Part shown: piece after piece, positions 1 through 11,379 of the stretch | Numbering within the stretch: the first letter of the stretch is position 1 | Layout: each line of letters begins with the position of its first letter | Assembly (NCBI RefSeq): GCF_026262505.1 | Contig: NC_067206.1 | Span: 1-64,000, forward strand | DNA length: 64,000 nucleotides | Direction: 5' to 3' | Origin: Trichomonas vaginalis G3 | Lineage: Eukaryota; Parabasalia; Trichomonadida; Trichomonadidae | Translations under genes and position numbers: made by a program | Notes under the pieces: model-generated | Database searches by the model: none | The model's input: only the letters and a program-made list of their open reading frames with translations | Told to the model about the DNA's origin: nothing

Positions 1-280
1 CATGCTAATGGAATGCGTCGTTACCCACCAGTAAAAGTATTTGTGAAGCCATCCAGAGGAGTTAGGGCTTCTCCGTGCGTCATTGTTATGCTCAAACCAG
101 AAACGAAGAGAGGAGACGAAATTTCAAATTAATTTGGACTTCTATTTGAGAAGTTTATTTTTTACACCTCTGAAAATTCTTTTTTTATTATCATTTACTG
201 TCGAAAAAGGTGCAACAATTTTTATTTCAATTTTGATGTCCGAACGATTAAAGAAATTGTTTGCAATTTTTTAAATTCTC
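1..280 (+). repeat. Left inverted arm of the duplicated unit (cut by window edge)
   Basis: Bases 1-137 are the reverse complement, with a few small differences, of about 19525-19660. Bases 138-280 match, in a more diverged form, the reverse complement of about 19320-19440. The same order on the opposite strand at the other end makes 1-280 and 19320-19660 a pair of inverted arms around a unit of about 19.7 kb. Bases 138-197 are also a direct repeat of 19663-19720, the start of copy B. Short open frames here (83-274) share residues with the frame at 19574-19251 but I see no recognisable protein. Confidence 0.75.
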
Positions 281-1186
281 ATGAACAACTTCAAGCGGAT
301 TTTTCTCAGTAATAAAACTCCAAACTTCTCTTAATTGTGGAGAGAAATTGAAGTTTTCTTCATGCATAGTAGTTTAGTACTTTGTATTTACATTAATGTC
401 AGAAACAGTGTTGACATATATGCAATTTAAAATCGATTCCATTTATACTTAATAATAATATGTCCAATTGTTCTATTCTTTCAAAATATAAAGCTCTACA
501 ATGGAAATTGTATAGCTTAAAATTTAATAATCTGCCCCGATACTTTGAACGATGAAAATCGTAAACCACTGCAATAAAATTAATCCTCAATTGTTGTATA
601 TATTGATATCTTACTCTCGTAAAAATCTGCAAGACCGTTTTCGCGAAAAAGTCATTTTACATACATGCGTTACTTAGTTAGGCGATTGTTCTAACCTCAA
701 CAATAAAAATAATGCAAAATACTGAAAGTCTAGATATAGTTAATAGACTCCAAATATTGCTGCTGCGCTTAAAACAAGATTTAACAAATTTGTCGATATT
801 CACTCAACAAATTGAAATTTCATCAATAAAGCAAAAACAAAATGAGTTACAAACGGGAACATGACGAATTTATCTACTAAAAACTAATTTTTAACTAATA
901 TACAACAAAAATTCACGATTAATCCCCGAATTGCAACAAATAACTTAAAGATATTGTTTTACGTTGCTTACAAAAGTAAACTACATAAAGTTTTTGAAGT
1001 AGAACCTTTTAAATACGCTCAAATAAAAATCTATTCTAATACCTTTTCTCTTTTTTTAAATAAATATATTCTCATTCATTCCCTAAAACAAACCATTATA
1101 TGAATATCATGAAATATGTCAATAAATATAAATTATAATAATAATCCAAAATATTCATATCAGATATGGGAAAAAAGACATATTTT
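281..1186. other. Gene-free AT-rich stretch (copy A)
   Basis: No convincing gene. A 77-codon minus-strand frame at 399-632 is preserved in copy B (43296-43529), but only because the whole segment is duplicated; its composition and lack of any recognisable motif argue against coding. The copy B equivalent is 43178-44075. Confidence 0.6.
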
Positions 1187-4100
1187 TAGGGCTGTACAAG
1201 ATTTAAAAAAACATTGCCGGGTTACCGTAGAGGCCTAAAAAAATCGCGCCTCGGCGGCAAGCCGCCTCGGCATTAAGAATGCGCATCTAAATTTTTATAT
1301 GTCCTTCTTTCTTTTATTTTTCCCTTCCCTTTCTTTTCTTTTTCTTTTTTTTTCCCTCCTCTTGCTCTCATTTACCTTTTTTCCCCTTTTCTCATCATTT
1401 TTCAAAATTTAAAATTTTTATCAAAAATCTTGCCTATAAAAGCAGACTATGGAACCTTTTAATGCCTCTTAATCAATATTATACAGCATAAAGCATATTA
1501 AATGAAAGTAATTACGTATAAATTTATTTTATTATCTTATTTATTAATTCTTTAGCATGTATTGTTTAATATTAACTTTTCTGTACATTAAATATGATAT
1601 CTCCAAAGTATGAATGCCTTGTAACGAAACGAAAACTTAATTTTATGTTGAATATTTGTCACAAACATTAGATTATTAAAATATATGTTGGATATCCCTT
1701 AGTATGAGACTTCATGACTCTTGTTGTCTAACGTGAGCTTTGGATTGCAAGCTCTGTGGTTAACGAACATAAATTAATTGTAAAGTTTTCAAAAATTTTC
1801 ATCGTTTCTATCAGCATCTATTTTTCCTTTAAAATAATATATTTGTATGAATACAATATTTAGTAATTTTTTTATTTCCCATAATTTCATTCAAAATTTC
1901 AGAAAAAATTAATTTCTATTCAATATTATTTCAGCTTCAAAACACTTCATTCTTATAGATGTTGATTCACTAAAGTGTGATTCTATTTATATGAGGTAGG
2001 GGCATGAGGCTCGGCAAGTCTTATTGCTTTTTACCTCAATTTAGGTATTAAATAATTATAATGATTCATAGTGGCCGCTGCTGACTGGCCATCAGCAGTC
2101 CCCTGGACAAGATTAATATAATTATTTAATACTTATCCAGTTTTACATCAATAACAACAAAGCTAATCAATCATCATTCAGAAATGCGGGAAATTACTAC
2201 TAATATTAAAGATTGATAGACATTAGGCTGGCCACCTTCTGTCTAATATCTTTACGAATAAAAATAATACTTTTTAAAACAAATTATTTAATAAATTTTA
2301 TTAAAAAACAAAATCAAATATCAAATTGATCATCATTCAACTTGATGAAGAAGCGGCATGCTACATATTCTTCTTTGCATGATTCGTTCATTGAATTTCT
2401 TGTCTTTCGCAATTCAGATATTACACGTTCTACATCTGCTTCACTGCACGAAAGTGACATCATCCTTTTTCCAATTGGTCTTATTGCTTTTAGTTGCTTT
2501 ATGCCATTCATGTACCAAAACTTGCCATCATTTTGAGCAAGATGATGACCATTTATAAGATGGGAATCATCTTGCTCTATGAAGAAATCGGAAGCATCAC
2601 TCAATTCCTTGGCTCTATCGTCTTTATTGATCGTTGGATCAACTGTTGATTCGGCAATTGCTCTTTGTCTGAGGATTGTTATCATGAATGTGTATAGATC
2701 TTTTATCTCTTCATCTACAACATCCCAGACCAAGGAATTCCTCGAACCATCGGCATTTGTTTCGGCTGCATGATCGTCGTTAAGCATTTGTTCCTCTTCT
2801 GCTTGCTGGATCTCTTCATCATGCTCGGCTACCTCGTCAACACGTTCTGTTCGTTCTTCTTCAAGGATTTCGCCGAGTTTCTCAAATGTGATCTCGCGAT
2901 TGATGATCCTCAGGGAAGGAATCGTTGGGACTTGCACATCTTTCAACTGCATTATAGGTGGATAGTTTGTCTTTCCTCCAAAACCCTTCTTGTCTCTGAT
3001 GATCTTCCTTGCTAACGGTGTAAAGCCGAAAGCAAACCGAAGCAAATCAATTCTACCATATTCTTTCATATCATTTTTGAATATTGTAGTGATTGATCGG
3101 AGAATCTCTTCACCATCTGGCGTTAATCTTCCTGCCATTTCATCCAACATCCCTTGGCACTGTTGTATCATCAGGAATGCATAAGCACCCATGGACTTGT
3201 TGGATTCCAGCCATAATTGAAGTTGCTTTAATGGCTTGAATATCATTAAAGCATCTTTAAAGAGTGGAGGAATTCCATCACGTGTCCATTGTAACTGTTC
3301 ACGTGTAGCTCTGGAAAGGGATAGTGGAAGATCTCCACTTTTTAAAGCAGTATTAATTGTTTCCAGATTATCAAAGATGAAAAACAGAGTATCATATATG
3401 TAGAGCCAGCGAGTTTCCGGGATTGATGGAACCCTGATCTTGTATCTCGCTCTCATATCGTGATTCTTAAAGATAATGATAATCTGGTGAACTCTATTCA
3501 TCAGTTCATTCAACAATGGACATTGCTTACGTGCGTGGACAATAGCATTGTTCAAGACGTGGTTAAGGCAACGAATGTACACGGTTTGTAAGCCAGGGAA
3601 AAGGGCTCCTTCTGGCCTCCAGTGGCAGAGTCCTTTAACCTGGGCTGGCAAACCATCTCCGACTACTCCAGCTACGTGTTTTTTATTAACCTTAAGAGAA
3701 TCAAACCACGTATGGTAGTCCTCGTATGTCCAATTAGTCGAAATTGTTGTGTCGAAGAATTGGTGGCAATCTGTTTTGCCTGGATTGCACACACAAGAGA
3801 ATAGACCATGACGGCTGCCGTGTGTTCCGCAGTCCAGGGAAATTGAGAAGATGCGGAATTCCTCGCAGAACTTTAGGCCCGAGAGGAGTCTGTTTTGCCT
3901 AAAGTAATCAATGCCTCTCTGACACCGCGCCGTGTGAACTCAATGTCTGGGATTGTAAAGTTGATGCCCTGTTCGCGATTGACTTTATTTTTAAGCCATT
4001 TGGCGAAGCTCTCTAGGAAGCTTTTAAATGCTGGCTTCATTGTGGCATAAAGGCTTATATCTAGGCTCGCAATAAGCCTGGCAATGATCTCTTCTAACGA

Positions 4101-5195
4101 AGGATCATTACCAGAGCCAACTGCTTGCTGAGTATTCTCAACTTGGTGCTCAGCAGGAACGTAGTTGGGCATTGGGAGTAAAAATTTGCACTTATGATCT
4201 TTAAAATCATTTTTCCTGCTTTTTTTAATGCATCGCACGAACTGCCCTTGAACTAATGTTTCACTACATTCGGCACAGTATGTAAAGAGCCTTCCTTTGT
4301 CTGATTGATTAGGCTCATTCTCATAATAGCCGATCGTAGTGAAACATTTTTTCCACACTTTGTTTCCAATGTTTCAGGAGTTGGTGGATATTTCGTCTTC
4401 TTAAATGGAATCCACTCATCATATACATGAGGATCCCATGCAGTCATAATAAAAATAAAGCTTTTTGAATATATTCAATTTTTAAATGATATTTTCACGG
4501 GTTAAATATAAAATAAAGAATAAGATGTAAATTATTAAAATATTTAATTTTAAATTTTGAACCCGTGATAAATATTTTTTGCATTGTTATTAATAATGAA
4601 AAATAAAGCTTATTTCAATGAAAATTGTTCTGCAAATTTATTTCACTTTTGACCTCACTTTTTCCGTAATTCAATTTTTTACTTTTAATATTTTAGATCT
4701 TCATAATATCATTTGAAAAATTAACCATATAAAAAAATCAAGTTATCAATTCACTTTTTCCGTAATTCAAAAATCAAAAATATAAATAATATATCTTTTT
4801 ATCAAATATTATTATTATATTCTATGAAAAATAAGGTCCGGAAATTTTGCGGATTCCCGTAACTCAATTTTACGGAAAAAGTGCAGTAAACTATTCAAAA
4901 TACGGAAAAATTGGTGTAAACTAATGATTTTACGGTAAAATCACGGAAAGTCCCGGAAGAATATATGTGCCTATATGAAATTATACAAAAATGAATCAAA
5001 CGCATTTTAAAAGATTGTTCTTGTATTATAAATGCTATTCGCAGATTTATTAGTTGAAGAAAATTACCAAATTTTTGCCGATTTACAAAAAATGATTTAC
5101 AAAGCATATTTTTATAAGGCTTAAAAAATCTTTAAAATGTCACCGGTGACGGAAATCCATGGTAACCAACCGCGGTTCCCGTTTGGAATGCCATA
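1187..5195 (-). mobile_element. hAT-family DNA transposon, about 4.0 kb
   Basis: Both ends are set by comparison with the empty site in copy B: the element is flanked by an 8-bp target duplication CATATTTT (1179-1186 and 5196-5203), the size typical of hAT. It begins TAGGGCTGTACAAG and ends with sequence whose complement begins TATGGCATTCCAA, an imperfect terminal inverted repeat (9 of 13). A GC-rich inverted repeat sits near the left end (about 1247-1273). The inside holds a broken transposase on the minus strand. Bases 1274-2313 and 4448-5195 contain no gene that I can see. Because copy B lacks it, the element either arrived after the duplication or, less likely, was lost precisely. Confidence 0.9.
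2314..4447 (-). pseudogene. hAT transposase, frameshifted
   Basis: The minus-strand gene starts at ATG 4447 and reads toward 2314. The N-terminal part holds a BED-like zinc finger region with Cys pairs (CAECSETL, later DHKC). The middle contains the start of the RNase H-like catalytic core, SISLDCGTHGSRHG, with a candidate first catalytic Asp. The C-terminus carries the hAT dimerisation signature SEADVERVISELRKTRNSM followed by a hydrophobic RFFIKLND. The reading frame changes at about 4360 and again at about 3890, so no full-length protein is made; the longest frame without a stop is 492 codons (3792-2314). An acidic insert (about residues 310-345 of that frame) is part of the usual variable region. 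The family call is secure from the C-terminus together with the 8-bp target duplication; catalytic residues further in were not verified. Confidence 0.85.
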
Positions 5196-8100
5196 CATAT
5201 TTTGGAACAAGCATCAAAAATAAATAATATTTGTAATTCCAAAATTTTTTCATTTTGCAAATTTTCATGGAAAATTCATATTTCTTCTCTTCATTTTCAA
5301 ATTTTTGAATTTTTTTTGGAATTTTGAATGAAGAATTGAGAAACCTAATATAGATGGTTGTTATCTCATATGTGAATATGTTCGTTTTATTTCACAATTT
5401 GGAATTTTCTCATATTTTCTGGTGAAATTGAGTTTCTATCACAAGTTTAGATAGCATATTTAAGGACAGATTACATGAATTTATATTTTCATCAATATGG
5501 TATATTGAAATAGGAGATGCTCAATATTACAATGTCTTTCTTAGAATTCCAAATGTATTCAAATTTCCTGAAACTACAATTTCTGTAGTTACTAGCTACA
5601 TATAGGAAGCAATGCACAAATGTCTAGTAGATGGTATATCATTTTATCTCGCAAAATGAGTATCTTAGGAAAAATTCTAGATACTTTTTCAAAACATACA
5701 ATAACGCAAGATCTATTCTGTAAAACCGATTAATAGTACAAATATGTTTATTTGCAAGTCAAAGAATCAAATGTAATTTTAATAATATTTCCTCGAAATC
5801 CCTCTTGCAGTTTTCTTCCATTCTTCGTCTATTAGTCACCGAGTACCTACATAGTCTAAATCCATTACCAAAATCAAGAAAGCATCGTTACGATTTTGTT
5901 GACCTACCTTTATTTTAGTGGGTATTATTCTGGCCAATGCCCATTTTTAAACGATTTAATATTGACCATATCAATAGCCGACTCAATGTAAAAATTTAGA
6001 TATTATTTTTTTCGTTATTCAAACTTTGATAAATTTTAGTATAATGAATGATTTTGTTTCGTGTATGATAAAGAAATGAAAAGCTTAATTAATATCATTT
6101 TGCATTTTTTCAAGAATGTTAGAGTACATCTACATTAAAAAATCGGATTCGAATTGCGATACTGCATCAAATTGTTGCACATCTGATAAGGATCTCAAAA
6201 GAGTAAAGTTAATTTTTTTGTGTTTTTTTAAATCTTTGAACTCGGAGGATATCTTAAGTTTTGAGAAAGGTACATTCACTATTTTTGACAAAATTTTAAA
6301 TTTTCATGGGGTTGTAAATCTTATAATAACTAGATGAATAAGGAATGAATCCCAGTATAATGTGCATCATTATATTAAACACTATATGTAAGGCTAATGA
6401 TTCTATTAACACTTATGAAGATCTATAGTATTTGAGCAGATAAATTTGATAATTTCCAAAACTCTTATATTTCAAAATTAAAGTGTGCGAATGCATTTAA
6501 ATGAGAGCAAAAAGAGATTGATGCTGTTAAAACTAGGTGTTAATTTGCAATTATTTCGCATCACAAGAACTACCCAGTAAATTCGGCTATCTTTCTTTGC
6601 AATTATTCTCCATTATACATATAATATAATGGTTAGGGTTTGAAGAAAAGTTACTAGAGAATTATTGACTTTTGAAATAATGCAGAATTTTACTTGAAGA
6701 AATCATTAATTTATGAGTTCCAAATTGCTAAGCATGACGAAGGATCATTAAATTTGCTACAATTAAATACACTTATTGCAGAATTAAGATTTTTGAAATT
6801 AAAAGTTTGAAATATTGCCTTTTTGAATAAAAATTTAAATTTTATTATATAATCATGATAATATCTTATAGAAATTAAAAGAAAATATTTTAAACCATTC
6901 AAATATTTTGAATGTCTTATCAATTTAAAATATTAAAAGATAGCTTGATTTTATCATCATTAGTTGTTATCAAAGTTTTCTTCTTTTGATGAACAACAGT
7001 AAATGATTTGTTAATTACTTGTCTTCCTTTTTCGCAGCAAAATCGACAGTTATGATGATAATCTTGCTGTCAATTTTGAAACTCTCTGATTTACAAGTAA
7101 GCATTCCTTTGGAAAAGCAGTCCTATTCTGTTTTCAAGATATTTTAAAGCCTCCATTTCATACAATGCGCAGATCTATTCGAAATTGCAAGAACTCTCAA
7201 GAAAAATGCAGCAGCAAAGAAGATTCCATAGTTTCTAGCATCAAAAATTTACAACCTTAATACAACAGTTAAAGAGAAGCTCGAAAAGAAAATATTTAAC
7301 CATAAAGCTGGAAACCATTCGATATCTACTATTGGATCTAATAAAAAGTTAATTATAACATATTTAACATGCTATTTGTTGACTTTGTTCCATTATATTA
7401 CCATATATATCTTTTTGAAATCTAAAATATTTTTACGATTTTAACCATGTGTTGTTGAAACCATATATCAATCTTAGCTAAAGTATAGTTTATGAGTCTG
7501 TCACCATCTAACGTATGAATTTTCAAAAATGTCAAATATGTTCATTTTTTCTGTAGATTCAGCCATAATTTCACGTTGTTATACTATTCAACTATTATTT
7601 AATATTTTTTCGATTTAAATATATGATGAGATGCTTAGTTCTCCTGGAAATCGATTTTTAATCGCAATTTTAACTTTCCAAAAAAAATTCAAAAATAAAA
7701 ATCCCTCTCAATTTTCTAAGTTTTATAACTCGCCAAATCTCTAGCCAAATTTTTTTTGGCCCGTATAAATATTGTTAGGCACTATATAGGGATGCTATTT
7801 ATCCTATTTTCATCCCATTTTACTGTTATTGCCTAGTGAATGTACCTTTGTATAGTTAGCCACGCATGACTCATTTTTGATTTAAATCTTTATTGAAAAC
7901 TGCCGATCATACAAAATTTTCAATTATCAGAAATTTTATGGAACAGTTTATACAAAGAGGTAGGGCAACGATAGAAAATTTTTGGAAAAAAAGTTCGGAG
8001 ATCTTAAACGTATCATATTCCCTGCATGGTTTGGTATCTTCCGCCATTCGTTGTGCCAAACATATTGACACTTTCCAATAATTAATTTATGGTATGAGTC

Positions 8101-8869
8101 ACAGAGTTAGATTATAAAAAGAAAGTAAATAATTGCAATTAGAAATCATATATGTCGGAAATCAAATGTTGATGAGCAGAAACCTTTTACTCATCATAAA
8201 AGAGATAAATCACTAAAGATTTGTATACATTAAAATTTGATATTTGGTGCTCGAAAACTGTCTGATGGGACTCCTCCAAAATGAACCAATCTATCGCTGA
8301 GGACCAAATTAGATGATGTGGATGGTGTATTCTCTAATTCTAACTTAGGAAGAATGGGAACAAAACGAATGACGACAACAACATGTCAAACATAGATTAA
8401 ATATCTATGAATCAATAAAGTATACGTGCATTGAAGGTGATAACGATCACTTGAGGCTTATAACTCTTTGACTAAATTATGCAATAATTAAATATAATCA
8501 TTTTTATATTTTTATACTGATGGTAATTAATATACTATCCTGCTTAATAAATGGTATGATCAAATTTGTTTGAAAATTTAATTATGTATATGAAACTATG
8601 TCTTCTATATAAAAATCAAAATTTTCGGACGAACCTAGATTGAACCTTTATGAAAATCTATCATTTTTGTTAATTGAGTTAATATGAATCTTTTACATAT
8701 GTATATATAGCATTGATAGCTTATATAATCATGGTTTATTCCATATTAACATATTTTTTCAGTTAAATTTGTTAATAATATCATGTAACAAATTAATTCA
8801 AGATTAGAATGTCTACAAAATGCTAACAAATAAGAACAAAATACGATTTCTCGACTTAAATTTTAATAT

Positions 8870-9990
8870 GGAGTAGTTTTTCGTTTAAATCTAATTAAAA
8901 ATGAATAAAAACTTATCTTGTACTATTTTCATTCAAAGATTTTAATAATGTAAATCATCATGCATTTTCATAATTCAGTACAGTTCTTTTTAGAATTAAA
9001 GTTGATGAGGATGATATTTGTGATTTAAAATAATTTGTTAATGTTCACCTTTTATTCATCACCTTGTGGTATGCCCTAAAGCAATAGCATTATCAATTCT
9101 GCTGAATTGATCAACTCAAAATTCCAAAAAAAATTCAAAATTTCAAAAATGAAATTAAACAATTTGAATTTTCACATGAAAAAATCAATTTCGAAAAAAA
9201 ATTTGGAAAATCAAAGTATTTGATAATTAGTCAAATAATCAATTTACATCGTTTTTACTCATAAAAAACAACTAATTTTTGATTTTGATATCATATTTGA
9301 TAAATACTCATTCCAGAGTTGACGTAATGTATTAATTATTGTTAGAGATATTGCTTTCGCAGCAAAATTCTTATTTCATGAAAGAAAAAAAAATGATTTT
9401 ATTCCAACAAAAACAAGTAAACAGATGAATGGAAACGTACTATATTTTCATAAATGTAGTAATCAGCGTGTCAGCTTTTGTTTATCATGTTCGAGTCAAA
9501 ATGTATTAACTTGTAATAAGAAATATTCGAAGATTATATGAAGTATTGAGCATTCTTTGTAGAAATATTTGTAATTCATTACTAACATATATAATAAAGT
9601 TTTTTTTTTTCCTTATTGCAATAATTTTGTCTGATTTTAATAACTTTTCATGTATACGAGTTGTGTGAATATGCATCATAATATGCGTAAATATACTTAT
9701 TTGCGACGAATAATGTGGTTGCATAATGGAGGTGCTAAATTTTGATTTTTAATATGGGGCTTTGGTATGTATAATCATGTTCTTATCTCAACGTAGGAGT
9801 ATTGGTGCAATATGATTAAAATTTACGAGGTTGATCTTAAATTGAATAATTCTGGAGTATAAATCACAATGCAGCTAATTCTATGTTAAAGATAGATACA
9901 GATTGTAGTAATCAATTAGGGAGTACAAATTCATTCTTTCATTTCTGTCGTATTGAGCAGAAAGGAAGAGATCATAACCCTAGGAAAAAA
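8870..9990 (+). repeat. Decayed copy of a GT61-type gene 5' flank
   Basis: Homologous, with many differences, to 16650-17760. Shared landmarks include AAAATGAATAAAAACTT, TTTTTGATTTTGATATCATA, CATTCCAGAGTT and GAGCAGAAAGGAAG. At 16650-17760 the sequence runs directly into the second GT61-type gene; here no such gene follows, only about 1.4 kb of AT-rich sequence. It is best read as an old duplication that lost its gene. In copy B it is at about 47751-48866. Confidence 0.7.
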
Positions 9991-10032
9991 AGCCCAAATT
10001 TGTCACTTTTCATAGTACGTTAAACTCAATTC

Positions 10033-10050
10033 GCTCGGCGAATGCCGAGC
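10033..10050. other. GC-rich hairpin
   Basis: Perfect stem GCTCGGC, loop GAAT, stem GCCGAGC in otherwise AT-rich DNA. Present also at 48909-48926. It resembles the GC-rich inverted repeats near the ends of the hAT element and the Polinton/Maverick, which hints at a remnant of a transposon end. Confidence 0.7.
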
Positions 10051-10485
10051 ACACGTACTCATCATTCAACATAATATTCTCATTCTTTGGTTATTATAGT
10101 GCCAGACAACACAAGATTTCAAAGAATTACTTGAGTTTTCAATTAATCTTAATCCGATTTTAGATTTATCGAGAACTCCATCATCACAATCACATACTTC
10201 AGTGCGGTAACTACAATTATCCATATACAGAAGGAAGTTCTTTTCGAACAACTCATTTGGAGTCTGTTTTGGAAAGAACTTCTTTCTGTCCGACTTAATT
10301 TCATAGTTCCTGATCAACCAAAAGACAGAAACCACACACTATCTACTTAGGAAAGGAGTTCTTTCTAAATCTTCCTTAAATTGAGATTTTACGAGAGATA
10401 ACCCTTCTATTGCACTTAAAAATGAACATTTTGATATCTTTAGTATCACACATGGTCATATATAGTATTTCATCTACATGAATAC

Positions 10486-10534
10486 ATTCATCTTTCGAAG
10501 TCTCTCATTAAATGGGAGGCTTCGAAAGATGAAT
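10486..10534. other. Long hairpin
   Basis: ATTCATCTTTCGAAG and its complement face each other around a loop of about 11 bases, with one bulged position near the loop (stem about 19 bp). Same in copy B at 49362-49410. The size is like that of the hairpins in the array at 15111-15970 but the sequence is different. Confidence 0.7.
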
Positions 10535-11379
10535 CGTTTTATTCATACAACTTTAAATCTCGAACACATTTAGAGAGTGAGTATATCATTTTATTCTTGT
10601 TTTGAGTTTATTCTGATTCAAAATTGCAGTGAAAACAGAAGTTCACACATCATATCTGAATGTGAGCTCATCTATACTTATACGATCTCAATACCTCCAC
10701 TCTAAGCATAAGAGGTGAAGTTATATAAAAATTATCAGATGCGTTGAAGTCTCAAAAGAATTGCCTGAATGCTTGTTTCATATTTGTCCAAGTAGTTTCA
10801 ATGAATAAATGTATTGTTTTTTATAATTTCGATTTATTTTTAGAAAATATTCAATATAAACCTTTATTGTGTTATTTACATCTCATAAATTCTCTGTCTA
10901 AATCATATAAAAGCGCGTTTTACCCCTATGAATCAAGAAATTCATTCAATATTCATGGTATATTTATTAAATTTATACGATTTACTAATAATCAATATTA
11001 TATCCTCATAAATAGCAATATATTTTGGTAATCTATGATAATCATATACAATATTTGAAATCAAATTTTCATTAGTTTAGGTTCCTTGTTAATAGTAAAC
11101 CATTATATTTATTACTAATAATAAAATCTATGTGTCGTATTGAAATTCAATAAAATTACTTATTCGGTCCAAAAAAACAAATTAGATAAAATTTTTCTTT
11201 TTTTATGTAATTTTTGTTTTTCATTTTTCTCAAGATCCTAAGTTATGTTCTAACTTTTGACATCATATCCTATCATGCTAGGCTATATATTATAGCATAT
11301 CCAAAAGGCAAGGAAATCTATCAGAGAAGCCTTTTTGACCTATCGTTGCCCTACCTCTTTATACAAACAAAGTCTTAAA

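Larger units (their letters stand above)
7952..11362. repeat. Inverted repeat pair bracketing 3.4 kb
   Basis: Bases 7952-7974 (ACAAAGAGGTAGGGCAACG and on) match the reverse complement of 11340-11362 at 22 of 23 positions. The right arm ends 17 bases beyond the 3' end of the GT61-type gene. The same pair is in copy B at about 46833 and 50238. I found no transposase or flanking target duplication between or beside the arms, so whether this marks a lost mobile element, a shared gene 3' end or an old inversion is open. Confidence 0.6.
5204..11379. other. Long gene-poor AT-rich tract (copy A)
   Basis: About 6 kb without a convincing gene; the copy B equivalent is 44084-50255. Open frames of 60-95 codons exist (6711-6923, 7893-8081, 10066-10335, 10744-11031), but most lack ATG starts and none shows a recognisable domain. 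The 89-codon minus frame at 10066-10335, containing KSDRKKFFPKQTPNELFEKN, has a protein-like composition and could be the remnant of a host gene; one residue differs between copies. Other structures inside are listed separately: an inverted repeat pair, a decayed 5' flank and two hairpins. Confidence 0.6.

Noticed and set aside
399-632. 77-codon minus-strand frame kept in both copies (also 43296-43529)
   Set aside because: Identity follows from the recent duplication, not selection; composition is AT-driven and no domain, promoter or homologue is seen.
7893-8081. 62-codon frame overlapping the 23-bp inverted repeat
   Set aside because: Starts with TTG and has no known domain; the inverted repeat is the more informative feature.
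10744-11031. 95-codon plus-strand frame
   Set aside because: No ATG at the start, biased composition (Ile, Asn, Tyr, Phe) typical of AT-rich non-coding DNA, no motif.
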